Shown: positions 32,419-44,612, counted from the stretch's first letter. The stretch: 64,000 nt of DNA from Dactylis glomerata (GCA_007115705.1 QXEO01001136.1:495757-559756), one strand, 5' to 3'. Numbers and translations are program-made. The notes: generated by a model not told the origin, from the letters alone.

Positions 32419-33285
32419 CTAGTCTTTCTTTTTCACCATAATCAGTGGCAAAGCAAAGTTACTCTGGCTAGGCCGGATCACACCTGATTGGAGCATCTCG
32501 GAAATTTGTTTCTCCACTTCATTCTTTAACTCTGGAGCGAAATGATAAGGACAAATTTGGACAGGTCTGGCCCCAGTAATGAGAGGAATAGAGTGTGAAA
32601 CTTCTCTGTGAGGAGGAAGACCAGTAGGCCCTGTAAAAACTGAGGAGAACTTGTCAATTAGAGCTTGAACTTCAGGTTGCACTGCCATGTCTGGAGTCTG
32701 TTGAATGAGTTGAATTTCCACCACTGTGCAAGCAAATTCCTCTGTAGGGTCACCTTGCAAGTATATCCAAGTACCATGCACAGGAAAGGCCAGCCACTTC
32801 TGTTCCCAATCCACCACCTGAGGACTGTGACTTGCTAACCAATCCATTCCCACTATACCATCATAGCCATGTAAGGGGAGAATCTTGAATGAAGAGGAAA
32901 AATTATGATTACCACAGCTCCATGAACAATTGGCGATACCAGCCCTGCAATGCAATATACCACCACCAGCTACTTTAACACGTCTGGGCTGGTTCAGGGT
33001 AACAATACCTGTTAACTGAGCAGCTAACTTGTCACTGAGAAATGAATTGTTACTGCCCGAATCCAACAAAAAGGTAGCTGGTTTGCCTTGCACCCGACAC
33101 TTCAAAATAATAGAACGAGCAGGAGGAATATCCACAGTGCCCTCCTCAGATAAGTGCATAAGTTCCATGTCATCAGGTGAACTGGGCAAGTCAGTATCAA
33201 AATCATCAGGAGTTTGCAGGAACTGTACCATTTCTTGAACCACATGTAGCTGCACAGTTGCTTTGCACTTGCAGGCCTTTTGCAC
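32419..33285 (-). pseudogene. Protease and start of RT, Reina-like element
   Basis: 288 codons. The aspartic protease active site is FLLDSGSNNSFL. The N-terminal RT approach (GLPPHREVSHSIPL, then IRPSQSNFALPLIMVKKKD) is followed by an in-frame TAG at 32419-32421. The next stretch continues in the same frame. Confidence 0.88.
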
Positions 33286-34430
33286 GTCTGTAATTCTTCA
33301 GAGCAGCAACTCTGTCATCAGATGTGCTGGAAGAAGCTTGAGAATGAGTTGGGGCAGGACGTGGCATGACAATTTGCTTCTCATCACTTGATGGTTGAGA
33401 AGAGGCAAGAGCAAAATGCTGACGACGCTGGTACGGAGTAGAATTCAATGGTGAACTGCCATCGCCCACTTCTTCCTGCACAAGAGCAATCATATACGCA
33501 GTATCGAGGTCTTGAGGTAATTGTACAGCAATTAGTAAACGAACTGATGGTTTAAGTCCTTCTATGAATCTAGTGACATAGTGCAAGGGATCAGTAGTAC
33601 TCTCATAAGCTGCTAACTGGTCAACTAACTCAGCAAACTGGGTCACATAATCTGCCACCATGCCCGTTTGAATCAACTTGTAGAGTTTACGGATAAGAGA
33701 TTGATGCTCATTTTTACCAAACCTATGCACTACCTCACAGGAAAATTCATGCCAAGTAAATTTCCGGAGCATCGACTGGACTGACGAGAGCCAGCGAGCC
33801 GCTGGTCCCGTGAACTGCATCGTAGACAATTTCACCCACAAACGTGGAGAAGTGTCATAGAGTTCAAAATAATCCTCACAACGGATCTGCCATAATTTCG
33901 GATTTTCTCCATCAAACTTGGGCATATCGACTCGAGGAGTGCGATGCCGCGGTGGAGATTGAGAGCGATCGTCCGAAACATCGAACGAACGAGGTGGACG
34001 AATAGGAGGACGATGAAGACGGTTACCTCTTGCCGGAGGCGGAACGTAGGGACCAGCGGCCCCAACGTTCGACCTCTATGGAATCGAGGAACCGCGGTGC
34101 CCATGTGGGCCGGTCTCCGCGTCGCCCTCCGGAGGTTGAGGAAGATGCTCCGCCTCCTCGGCGGCGAGACCATGTTGAACTCGAAGCTCATCCAAGCTCC
34201 GATTCAACGTAGATTCCACGCCGTCCGCGTAGACGCGCATGTCCTCGACCGATTTGTTGACGTAGGATCAGACCGAGTCCATGGATCGCGACACCGCCGA
34301 ATCAACCGATTTAGCGATGAGAGCGAGGATCTCCTTCTTAGCCACCTCATGCTGCGTGGCGGCGGCGGCGGAGAGGGTGTCGTAGACGGCTCGATTCTCC
34401 GCCGAGAGAGTCTCCATAACTCGAACGCGC
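33206..34430 (-). pseudogene. Gag of the Reina-like element
   Basis: The N-terminal part begins near METLSAENRAVYDTLSAAAA (about 34411), with a coiled-coil look. The retrotransposon-gag capsid part lies in the 239-codon stretch 33206-33925 (MPKFDGENPKLWQIRCEDYF, then AARWLSSVQ and YVTQFAELVDQLAAYE). The stretch linking these two parts is broken into different frames. At the end, KNYRRAKGL is followed at once by material that normally lies behind the zinc knuckle. The CCHC core therefore appears deleted, and this coincides with a frame change into the protease. Confidence 0.8.
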
Positions 34431-34496
34431 TGCCGATTTGCTGCCTTCCGACCGCGAGTCTCCAAATCTGAAGTAGAAGATGGTGGGGAAAAAATT

Positions 34497-34510
34497 GGCT
34501 CTGGATACCA
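34497..34510 (-). other. Primer-binding site of the Reina-like element
   Basis: The minus strand reads tggtatccagagcc, 3 nt inside the 5' LTR. It matches the initiator-Met-tRNA type with one extra C. Confidence 0.7.
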
Positions 34511-34513
34511 GAT

Positions 34514-34840
34514 TGTTAACAGCACACAAGGATTTAGTAACTAGGATCGGGATTCATAGGAGGAACTAGTCGCTGGGTTCTGAATTCGATTACAACCAGA
34601 GCAAGTTCAGAGGTAGGAGGAGAAGCTACTGAATTCACGATACAACAAGGCAGGCCGAAGCCACCAGTCATTCGACAACCCCTCCATCCGTGACGTTCTT
34701 CTCTTATATCTTCCAATATTCTCACGACATGTCATCACTTGACCCAGTCCTTGCCAGCGTAGCATGTACTCTCCCTCCGGTCCCGCTTGGCTCTTGCAGC
34801 GTCAGCTTCTGGGCCCTCATCGTCAGGTACTGTGTTAACA
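34514..34840 (-). repeat. 5' LTR of the Reina-like element
   Basis: 327 bp. A gatataagag TATA-like motif on the minus strand (about 34702-34711) precedes the probable transcript start. Confidence 0.9.
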
Positions 34841-34845
34841 TTCTG

Positions 34846-35084
34846 TTACTCTACGTGCTGGAATAACGTCACTCTAATACCTTGTCTTGATGCCTTCTAT
34901 GCCGAGAACTCTCATACATGAATTTCTTGTCTTTGTGAATGCATACCGATATGGTTGTGAAAGTGTGGCATTTATAAGTATAGATGGAAGACAATTGGAC
35001 TAGATAAGTATAGTCATAGATGGCGGGTTGTTACGATATTAATAGAAGATGCCCTAGTCACCAAGTGGTGTTGGTGAGAATACA
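34846..35084. other. Right flank of the Reina-like insertion
   Basis: No gene recognised. It continues the sequence interrupted at 29504 and leads into the promoter-like block. Confidence 0.4.
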
Positions 35085-35345
35085 ACTAAGAACTTGATGA
35101 GCTAAGAAATAGTAATGAAACTTACGGTTGTGGTGTGTAGTATGTGTTGAAGAGAAATGAAACAGACTTTTTATAGACTTTTTGTATTGGTGAGCCTCAG
35201 TTGACACTTCAACATGGCATTCTCCATGTCTATTTGTGCCTTCCTTGTACTACCTTGCTCCCTCTCTGTCTAAATCTTTTTGATCATTAGTGGTGGACCC
35301 ACGATAGAATTAAATAACGTATTGTAGACTTGTAGTAGATGTGAG
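35085..35345 (-). promoter_or_regulatory. Orphan promoter-like block, copy C
   Basis: The minus strand reads caaaaagtctataaaaagtc, with TATAAAAA at 35168-35175. It continues with a pyrimidine/CA-rich leader-like stretch (ttctcttcaacacatactac). It is homologous to 21992-22262. No ORF follows downstream, so it is a promoter of a lost or non-coding gene. It differs from the main chitinase promoter. Confidence 0.45.
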
Positions 35346-35351
35346 ATTTAG

Positions 35352-35501
35352 TTAGTGGATACACTTTTACAAGGGCATGTCCATGGGAGGCCCCCAAAAT
35401 GTTATCCGGACAACTACTTGATGAAGCTCCAGGAGTATATATTTATCTTGACTATCGTGTTGCCTTGCCTATATTTGATAATCAAACACTGCTTTAGGGT
35501 G
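35352..35501. repeat. Chitinase-array downstream block, copy C, truncated
   Basis: Matches the first 150 bp of 23203-23755 and of the equivalent part of 21120-21720. It is cut at 35501 by the CACTA end. Confidence 0.8.
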
Positions 35502-37816
35502 CACTATAGGAAGAAAATGCTATGCCGACGACCAATACCTAAGCCGACGGCTTTTTATCGGGCGTCGGCATAGGCCCTGGCCTCGGGCGTGGCCGAAATT
35601 CGGTCGTCGGCTTAGGTAAGCCGTCGGCGTAAATTTTTCAGGCGACCTGACCCGACGACAAAGCCGCCGGGTTAGGTATTTTTGTTTTTTATCGCCTTTC
35701 ATGTTTTGTGAAACATAAAAGAAAATGGTAAAAAATTTAAAAAACAATATCCTTTGAGGTGTAGTTATGTTACATGATCTAGTTGTTACAAAGATTAAGA
35801 AACTTGAATTTCGACATATTTTGCAAAAAAATGAATTAGGAAAATTTAAAAACCTGATTTTGGTACTACGAAAATGGAAAATGCACTTTTCGCTTTAACG
35901 GTAAAAGTTTAGTGAAGAAATGACATGTTGCGGATCCAAAAAATGATTTTTGCAATAAATCAGGAGCTCGTTTTATTAGAGCTAAAGGGCAAACCCACCT
36001 CGGTTTCAGCGATATCGGTAGGAGCTTGTGTAAAATATAGAAAATAACTCCAAAGGTTTACACGACGAAATGAGAGCTGATATGCATGTGTATCCCAGGT
36101 GGTATATTATTTATGAGGGGTGTTGTGCCCAGCTTTCCATTTGCTATTTCGGTAGATGCCTCACAAAAATACCCAATTTTGGCACTCCAAAAATTGAAAA
36201 TGCACTTTTCGTATGACGAAACGAAAATCGGCGTCTCGCCGTCAGAAGGGTCACACGCGTGTCCGATATGGCCCCGTTTCGATAAACTATGCCATGATCA
36301 GGGCCAAATCTAGCTCATTTAACCTAAAAGTTATGCAACCTCGAACGTGGTAGGTCATTTTTGTGAAGAGACTTTCTGGTAAATTGCTTTTATCAAGGTT
36401 TGAATTTTTCCCACATCTAGGTGATATAAAATGACGCCACACGAAGGTCTCGCATTTTTTCTTTTTTTTTTGAATTAGTTACGCCCGATTCGAGACCCGA
36501 ATGAAAATGACAACGCACGAAACTCTCGCTCATGGCCAGGCGGTGCGGAGACCCGCTTTAACGGTCAAATTTTAGTGAAGAAATGACATGTTGCAGATCT
36601 GAAAATGTTTTTTGCAAAAAATTAGGATCTCGTCTTATTAGAGCTAAAGGGCAAACCCACCCCGGTTCCAACGAAATCGGCAGGAGTTTGCATAAAATCT
36701 AAAAAATAACTCTGAAGGTTTGCGTGATGAAACAAGAGCTGATATGTGTACCTCATGTGGTCTATTATTTCTGTGGTGTGTTGTGCCTAGCTTTCTGTTT
36801 GCTATTTCGGTAGATGCCACACAAAAAACCCGATTTCGGCACTCTGAAAATGAAAAACACACTTTTCATGGGGCGAAACGAAAATCGGCCTCTGTGGCAT
36901 TCCTCGCCATCCCAAGGGCCACGCGCGTGCCTGATAGGGCCTCATTTCGACAAACTATGCCATCATCAGGGCCAAACCTAGCTCATTTAATCTAAAAGCC
37001 ATGCAAACTCGAACGTGGTAGGTCATTTTTGTGAAGGGACTTTCTGGTAAATTGCTTTTATCAAGGTTTGATTTTTTCCCACATCTAGGTGATATAAAAT
37101 GACGCGATGCGAAGGTCTCACTTTTTTTTTGATTTTTTGAATTAGTTACGCCCGATTCTGGACCTATATGAACATGACAACGCACAAAACTCCCGCTCGC
37201 AGCCAGACGGTGCGGAGTCCCTCTTTAATGGTCAATTAGTGAAGAAATGACATGTTGCGGATCTAAAAATGATTTTTGCAAAAACTTAGGAGCTGGTCCT
37301 GTTAGAGCTAAAGGGCAAACTCACCCCGGTTCCATCGAAATCGGCAGGAGTTTGCGTAAAATAAAAAAATAACTCTGAAGGTTTGCGTGACAAAAAAAGA
37401 GCTGATATGTGTACCCTATGTGGTTTATAATTTTTGTGGGGTGTTGTGCCCAACTTTCTATTTGCCGTTTCGGTAGCTGCCTCACAAAAAACCCGATTTC
37501 GGCAATACGAAAATGGAAAACACACTTTTCATGGGACAAAACTAAAATCGGCCTCTCTGGCATTTCTCACCATCTCAAGGGCCACGAGCGTGTTTGATAT
37601 GGCCCCGTTTCGATCAACTATGCCATGATGAGGGCCAAACCTAGCTCATTTAACCGAAAAGTCATGCTACCTTGAACGTGGAAGGTCATTTTTGTGAAGG
37701 AACTTTCTGGTAAATTGCTTTTATCAAGGTTTGATTTTTCCCACATTTAGGTGATATAAAATGACGTCATGTGAAGGTCTCGCATTTTTCGATTTTTTTG
37801 AATTTGTTACGCCCGA
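35502..37816. mobile_element. CACTA transposon end with long tandem repeat
   Basis: Starts CACTATAGGAAGAAAATGC, followed by ccgacg-type subterminal motifs in both orientations to about 35690. From 35911 a tandem array begins. The other terminus is absent because an LTR element interrupts at 37817. Confidence 0.75.
35911..37816. repeat. 663-bp tandem repeat, 2.9 units
   Basis: Unit starts (agtgaagaaatgacatgttg) are at 35911, 36574 and 37238, so the periods are 663 and 664 bp. The third unit is cut at 37816, shortly before its end. No ORF is conserved across the units. Confidence 0.85.
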
Positions 37817-38055
37817 TGACAAGGGTATAGATAATAGGGCCCGTTACTTGAGTACCCCTGAGGCCCGTTACTTGAGTACCCCTGAGGCCCGTTAAGCTAG
37901 GCTCAAGTGTAATCCTAGTCAAAATACGAGTTCATATCGTATACCAATGTTGTAATATGTATCGGACCCCTCCCGTTCCTTGAGACCTGGCCACCTATAT
38001 ATAGGGGGCAGGAGAGGACGGTGAGGGATAGATTGAAAGCGAGCTAAGTTGACCA
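37817..38055 (+). mobile_element. LTR fragment of another retrotransposon
   Basis: Starts TGACAAGGGTATAG directly at the break in the CACTA repeat. It has a 24-bp motif twice in tandem (gcccgttacttgagtacccc...) and a TATA box (acctatatataggggg near 37990). The Sabrina-like LTR cuts it at 38056, so the remainder must lie beyond the window. Confidence 0.55.
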
Positions 38056-39439
38056 TGATACGTCGAAGACGTATCTACTTTCTCGAACACTTTTGCTATT
38101 GTTTCTCCTCTAATTTGTGTGTTTTGAATACAACTAACATGGACTGACGCTGTTTTCAGCAGAATTGCTCTGGTATCTTATTTTTGTGCAGAAATCCAAC
38201 TTTTAGGAAAAATCCCGGAAAATATCGCAAAAATCCTATTTTGCCAGAAGACCCACGGAGCCAGAAGAGGAGACGAAGATAGGCAGTGAGCTGGGCTCAC
38301 TACCAGGGGGCGCGGCCTAGGCCTGGCCACGCCCACCTGTGGTGAGGCCACCTCGATCGTCGCCTCGACCTCTCCTTCCGTCTACATATACCCTCTGACC
38401 TGAAAGGAGCGGGGGTTCGGCGTTTTTCCCAGATAGATTTCCATTGAGCCGCCACCATCAGAAACCACGGTTCGGAACCAGAAACTCTGTTATGGCACCC
38501 TGCCAGGACGGGGATTTGGAGGAGATCTTCATCACCATCATCACCGACGTCTCTCCATCAACCATCCATGACTTCCCCATCCATGTGTGAGTAATTCCCG
38601 CTGTAGGCGAAGGGGATGGTAGGGATTGGATGAGATCATTCATGTAATTTGCTATGAGATTGTTAGGGCATAGTGCATAGTATCTACTGTTAGTGCTTAT
38701 GACATTGTTGCAACTTGTTGTGCTTAATGCTTGTCGCTTTGGGCCCGAGTGCCATGATCTCAGATCTGAACTTGTTATTGTTTTATGATGATACTTGTTG
38801 TTTATGATCTTACCTGCAAGTTGTTTACACATATTGTTGTCTAGAACCCGAGGCCCCAAAGTGACAGAAATTGGGATAACCGGAGGGGATGGCTATGATG
38901 TGAGGATCACATGTATTCACCGAGTGTTAATTCTTTGCTTCGGTACTTTATTAAAAGGAGTACCTTAATTACAAGTAGTTTCTCTTGAGGCTCTGCTGCA
39001 ACAGGCTGGTAGGACAGAAGATGTCGTGCAAGTTTATCATTGCGAGCACGTACGACTATATACGGAACACATGCCTATGATTGTTTAGTACTAGGATGCT
39101 TTATCATTATTTATCTGCAATTGCCCATGTCTCACTGATTTCATGAATTATCTTATCCATGCAACGCCCGTACATCTATCCCTATGCCTACAGTCTTTAA
39201 TTCTACTGTTTACTATTGCTACTATTACTACTGCTGTTACTGTTTTGCTACTATCACCACTATAAAAATCTTGCTACTGATAAACCGCTGCGAGCAAGTC
39301 TGTTTCCAGGTGCAGCTGAATTGACAACTCATCTGTTAAGGCTTATAAATATTCTTTGGCTCCCCTTGTGTCGAATCAATAAATTTGGGTTTTACTTCCC
39401 TCAAAGACTGTTGCGATCCCCTATACTTGTGGGTCATCG
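38056..39439 (+). repeat. 5' LTR of the Sabrina-like element
   Basis: 1384 bp. The terminal CA appears mutated to CG. Recognition is from the characteristic TGATACGTC start and the gatcccctatacttgtgggtcatc end. Confidence 0.75.
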
Positions 39440-39528
39440 AGACTATTTTCTGGCGCTGTTGCCGGGGAGCATAGCTTTATTTGTAAGTTCACTTGGAATT
39501 CATATTGTTCACTGCAATCCATTCATCA
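39440..39528 (+). other. Primer-site region and leader of the Sabrina-like element
   Basis: agactattttctggcgctgttgccggggagc follows the LTR in two blocks. The ctggcgctgttgccgggg part is the presumed primer-binding site. Confidence 0.55.
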
Positions 39529-39663
39529 TGGGTAAACCTCGTGATGGAAAAGTTCCTATATTGCCATCCACTATAAGAAGAGGTACGACTCTGAATACCT
39601 CTGTTGCTCTTGATTCACCATCCGTTATGAGTAAGTTGCTTACACCACCACATGCACACGCTA
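39529..39663 (+). pseudogene. Start of the Sabrina-like gag ORF, truncated
   Basis: ATG near 39529 opens MGKPRDGKVPILPSTIRRGT, which continues to the insertion point at 39663. Known Sabrina-group internal regions begin with similar short ORFs; this placement is from memory of the family and not checked. Confidence 0.5.
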
Positions 39664-41043
39664 TGTAACACCCCCGAATTTATAACAAATTCGAAGTGCC
39701 CGTTATGTATTCCACCACAATCCCAGAATCATTGTTGTGATACACATAACGTAGTTGGTAACCAGTTCCATAGACATTACAATACGAATGGTTCAAATAC
39801 AATGGTCATAGTGACCAAGTTCATATTATAACACAAGATAGCAGCGGAAATAACGTCTTCGGGTCCATGCCTTCACCCTACAGGCAATGGCGACTCAGGA
39901 GATGATCTTAGTTCTGGTACTCATCTTCATAACCTTCCTCCGGGTATTCTTCCCCATAGTCTGGCCAAGTTGATATCCAGGGACACAGCCATGAGTACAT
40001 TGGATGCACTCGCAAACCATCTTATAAACAAAATGATGAAGTAGATATGCAAGGTTGATATGGTGGACTAAGCACTAAGTTTATTTGCAAAAGCTAGTTT
40101 TATTTCCCAAGAATGTTCATTAGTAGAGAAGAAGATTTAATTCTCTAAGTTCAATCTAAAGAGGAACTTCAAGTGTTGGTCAACATCCATGTCAAGTCAA
40201 GTCATTCACCAAGTTCATCATAAGTTTTTAAAATTCTTGACAAAAGTCAAGTACAGCTTGCCAACTGTCCATGACCGCGGACGCGGCTATTCGAATAGTT
40301 TTGAAACCTCTGCAGAGGGGTACACTTTACCCACAAGATTCGATAAATCTGCCGGGAGAAATCCATGGTTCGTCATACACCAAGTATGCGAGTTTCAGAT
40401 AATCAAACAAACTCTTTCACTTGTCTACTCTAGTATAGGATCCTTTCCTAGAGCCCGAGATACGGACATCTCCGTTTCGGCGTCTCTAGTTTTGCCCGTT
40501 ACAGGATGCTGCATGAATGGAAATTTCCACCCGGTTCGGAAGTACCCGCGCACGGTGCACTTCTATAAAGGATGATACAAGATCTCCCATACTAGAATAA
40601 ACAAGCTACAGATTAAGCCCCTTCCCATTTAGGGGTAATGTGGTCATACGGTAATGGTTGGCTCGCATGGTACATCACTTATTATCAATTAGCAAATACA
40701 TTCCATAGTCCTTAGTCAAGATTATTTTCCTTCATAAAACCATCATGTAGGAGAATCTCCAATTCAAGTTGTCAAGTTCAAGTCACCAATTTCAAATAGG
40801 GTTCCCCTTATAGATGGCCTCAGTTTTATTAGCGACTAAGCAACTACATTTAGGGATGATACCACTAAATAAGGTGGATAAACTCAGCTTGATACTCTTG
40901 CTAAGCAAGATATCACTACACCACTATCCTTCTAAAGTAGGAATTCAATCATGCAATTTACTTAAAAACAAGTAGAATGCAATAGGAAAACTAGGCATTT
41001 GTAGTATGAGGATTCAAAAGATGGCTTGCCTTGGTTGGCAAAG
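39664..41043 (-). mobile_element. Tekay-like LTR (outer copy), left part
   Basis: Starts TGTAACACCCCCGAATTTAT, as do 41044 and 60251, and follows the same sequence for 1380 bp. At ggcaaag it is interrupted by a full-length element of its own family. The target continues at 63820. Its other parts are outside the window. Confidence 0.9.
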
Positions 41044-44000
41044 TGTAACACCCCCGAATTTATAACAAATTCGAAGTGCCCGTTATGTATTCCACCACAA
41101 TCCCAGAATCATTGTTGTGATACACATAACGTAGTTGGTAACCAGTTCCATAGACAATACAATACGATGGTTCAAATACAATGGTCATGGTGACCAAGTT
41201 CATATTACAACACAATATAGCAGCAGAAATAACGTCTTCGGGTCCATGCCTTCACCCTACAGGCAATGGTGACTCTGTAGAAGGTCTTAGTTCTGATACT
41301 CTTCTTCATGACCTTCCTCCGGATACTCTTCCCCATAGTCTGGCCAAGTTGATAGCCAGGGACACAGCCATGAGTACATTGGATGCACTTGCAAACCATC
41401 TTATATAGGAAATGATGAAGTAGATATGCATGGTTGATATGGTGGACTAAGCACTAAGTTTATTTGCAAAAGCTAGTTTTATTTCCCAAGAATGTTCATT
41501 GGTAGAGAAGAAGCTTTTAATTCTCTAAGTTCAATCTAAAGAGGAACTTCAAGTGTGTCAACATCAATGTCAAGTCAAGTCATTCACCAAGTTCACCATA
41601 AGTTATTATCATTCTTGACAAAAGTCAAGTACAGCTTGCCAACTGTCCATGACCGCGGACGCGGCTATTCGAATAGTTTGGAAACCTCTGCAGAGGGGTA
41701 CACTTTACCCACAAGATTCGATACATCTGCCGGGAGAAATCCACGGATCGTCATACACAAAGTATGCGAGGTTCAGATAATCAAACAAACTCTTTCACTT
41801 GCTCACTCTAGTATAGGATCCTTTCCTAGAGCCCGAGACACGGACATCTCCGTTCCGGCGTCTCTAGTTTTGCCCGCTACAAGATGATGTATGAATGGAA
41901 ATTCCACTCGGTTCGGAAGTACCCGCGCACGGTGCACTTCTATAAAGGATGATACGAGGCCTCCCATACTAGGGTGAACAAGCTACGGACTAAGCCCCTT
42001 CCCATTTAGGGGTAGTGTGGTCGTACGGTATTGGTTGGCTCACATGGTACATCACTTATTATCATTTAGCAAATATATTCCATAGTCCTTAGTCAAGATT
42101 ATTTTCCTTCATAAAACCATCATGTAGGAGAAATCTCCAATTCAAGTTTTCAAGTTCAAGTTACCAATTTCAAATAGGGTTCCACTTAGAGATGGCCTCA
42201 ATTTTATTAGCGACTAAGCAACTACATTGAGTGATGATACCACTAAATAGGGTTGGATAAACTCAGCTTGATACTCTTTCTAAGCAAGATATCACTACAT
42301 ATCTATCATTCTACTCTAGCAATTCAATCATGCAATTTACTTAAAACAAGTAGAATGCAATAGTAAGACTAGGCATTTGGAGTATGATTCAAAAGATGGG
42401 TTGCCTTGGTTGGCAAAGTGTCCGGGGTATTCTTCTTCTTCTTGATAAAATTCCCCTTCAATATCCTCCTCAGCAACACTAGCGTCTAATAACGAATAAA
42501 CACAAAGCACACAATCACTACACAAAACTAACAACACTCCAAGCACACATACTTGTTTTCAAACAATAGCATTCATGTTGGATTTTATTGAGTTGGGTTG
42601 CAATTTTTCTTCCAAGTTTTCATTAAGTGTGCAAGTTAGATTTTTCTACCATGGGCCATAGGTTGTTTACTTTCTTAGCATTGGTATGAAACTAGGGGTA
42701 TTAGGGCTAGTTCAAGTGGAGAGGGATTAATTAAGTAAATTGGTATTGAGGGGAAAAGCTAAGCTAAGTGTATATTAGGGATCTATTATTTTATGCTACA
42801 AACTAGGATTGGATTAGGGTCTAATTGATACCACTAACTAGGTTTTAATTGATCAAGGTTGGGCTAAACAGTAGGCAAGTTAAATAGTGAGCTCAAAAAC
42901 CAAGTTTCAAGATTTTAGGAGTTTTAAACAATTTTCTAGAATTTTCCTAAGATTAATAGGGCTAGGGTCAAAGTATTCTTATTGAATTAAATCACTAACT
43001 CAATTTGGATTCTAACCAGTTTCAAAGGCTAGATAATTTCATAAGCTTTCCAACGCATATTTATTTGCTAAAAATGGATTTCTAAATCTCTTGGAATTAA
43101 AGTTTGAAAATCATATTTGAAACATATTTAAAATAGGCAGGAAAACAAATAAAAACGATTCGGACCGAATCTAACTGAACTGGGCCCAATTTTGAATAAT
43201 CCCGAACGGGCCGGCCCAGTACCGCTTCGCCCGGGGCGGGAAACGTTTGAAATCAAAACTGACAGGTGGGTCCTACGCGTCAGGTGACTTAAGTCACCCG
43301 AATCGGTACGCTGCCGTTGGATTCTAATCCAACGGCGCATCTGCGTCGTGCTCGATGGCGAGGGAGGGAGCTCACCGGCGTGCAGAGAGGAAGACGACGG
43401 CGACGGCGACGCACGTAGAGGAAGCAGGGCTTGATGGCGAGGGGCGGAAAAGACTCCGGCGGCACTCCTCCTCCACTTCCCGGCGTCCGCTCGTCCAGCG
43501 GCGGCCCAACGCGGTGGCGCCACCCGCGTCCAGTAGCTCGCCGGCGTCGATGGCTGCATCGAACGAGAGCGAACGGGAGGAAGAGAAGGTGTCTGGGAGC
43601 TTGCTGGGAGTGGGGTGAGTTCAACTGCGTGATCGGAGGGGATTTTTATAGGCCAGGAGGGCGGGGACAAGGGCGTCCAGTGGGTGGCCGGCGCAGGGTG
43701 CTCTGGCGACGTGCATGGGCAAAGCCGGGCACGGCGGCCTTGGGGGCGTGCTGGAGGGGTTTGGTCGCGGCGTCGGAACACTGTGGGTCGGCGTTGGCGA
43801 GGCCACGCCGGTCGGCGTCGTGCAGAGAGAAGAGGGACAGAGAAGGGGGGTCCGGGCGGCTTCTTCCTTCTCCTCCCATGTCGCACGGCCTGGGTCGGGG
43901 TAGAGGGGGCTGGGGCTTGACCAAGGAGACTCCCCAGGCATGGCTACAGGGTTCGAGCGAAGGTGAACAGCGATGGTCACAGTAGCTTTGATTTTTCCTG

Positions 44001-44612
44001 GATTTCGCCCACCACGTGTTCGATCAAATGCCCGCAAGAATTCAAATTTCAAATTTTTGAAAACGGCCACTGTGGTTTGTCAACATATTGGACAAGGGTT
44101 CCAGGGATATTTTTGTTACAAAGAAAGATGATGTTTTGCAGATTTGTTATTTCAAATTTGAAGTTTGGTCACTGTTTCAGATTCAAACTTTGGCTTATGT
44201 TTGAGTTAGGTTACACTTTGAATTTTGGTTTGAAACTTCTTGGTCAAGTTAGTATGCAGCCTGGTCAAGCTCAACTAACTGACCACACCCTTTCTTAAGT
44301 TACAGATTTCTTATTCTAAGTGTCCAAAGTATGGTAGTCAATAATATTTCATAGATCACACTTTTCTTCTCTTTTTCTTTATTTCTTTTGTTTCTGGTTT
44401 CTTTAGCTCTTATAGTTATTCTCTAATGCTTCTGTTGGTTAAGTTTGAATTAACTAAATATTGCACAACAAATTATAACACACATGAAATCATAAAAGAC
44501 ATATAATAGGAAATATATGCATACATGCAATATGAATGAAAAAGTTTTAATTGGTCCAAAATTTGGCACTTTAATTCATAGGAAGTGGATTACAAATATT
44601 TGGGTTGTTACA
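41044..44612 (-). repeat. 3' LTR of the Tekay-like element
   Basis: 3569 bp. It carries a GC-rich block (43190-43960) downstream of a TATA box in the element's sense, with ORFs on both strands that are shared with the other LTR and look like leader sequence, not genes. Confidence 0.92.
43643..43650 (-). promoter_or_regulatory. TATA box in the 3' LTR
   Basis: The minus strand reads ggcctataaaaatcccc. The homologous box in the 5' LTR is at 62850-62857. Confidence 0.6.

Larger units (their letters stand above)
29510..34840 (-). mobile_element. Ty3/gypsy chromovirus, Reina-like, full length
   Basis: 327-bp LTRs (29510-29836 and 34514-34840) start and end with TGTTAACA and are flanked by the 5-bp duplication ttctg (29505-29509 and 34841-34845). 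The primer-binding site beside the right LTR reads tggtatccagagcc, near the initiator-Met-tRNA consensus. One gag-pol with protease, RT, RNase H, integrase and a C-terminal chromodomain, short LTRs and a total of 5.3 kb fit the Reina clade. By hand count the LTRs differ at about 11 positions (about 3.4%). Coding is broken by two in-frame stops and one frame change. Confidence 0.92.
38056..39663 (+). mobile_element. Sabrina-like gypsy element, 5' part
   Basis: Begins with an LTR that starts TGATACGTCGAAGACGTATC and ends near cttgtgggtcatcg. Directly after it is ctggcgctgttgccgggg, the usual primer-site region of this group, and then the start of an ORF. It is cut at 39663 by a Tekay-like LTR (5 bp before it: cgcta). 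Confidence 0.75.

Noticed and set aside
43128..43886. 252-codon ORF conserved at 62335-63093
   Set aside because: Both copies are in the two LTRs of one element. Conservation is explained by LTR identity, and the sequence is low-complexity Pro/Ser/Arg typical of GC-rich leader DNA.
43431..43985. 184-codon plus-strand ORF in the Tekay-like LTR
   Set aside because: It is antisense to the element and the frame is not kept in the other LTR. Explained by high GC.
39664..44612. Tandem pair of LTRs (39664 and 41044) as one element's LTR pair
   Set aside because: The caaag duplication and the continuation at 63820 show that 39664-41043 belongs to a different, interrupted LTR.
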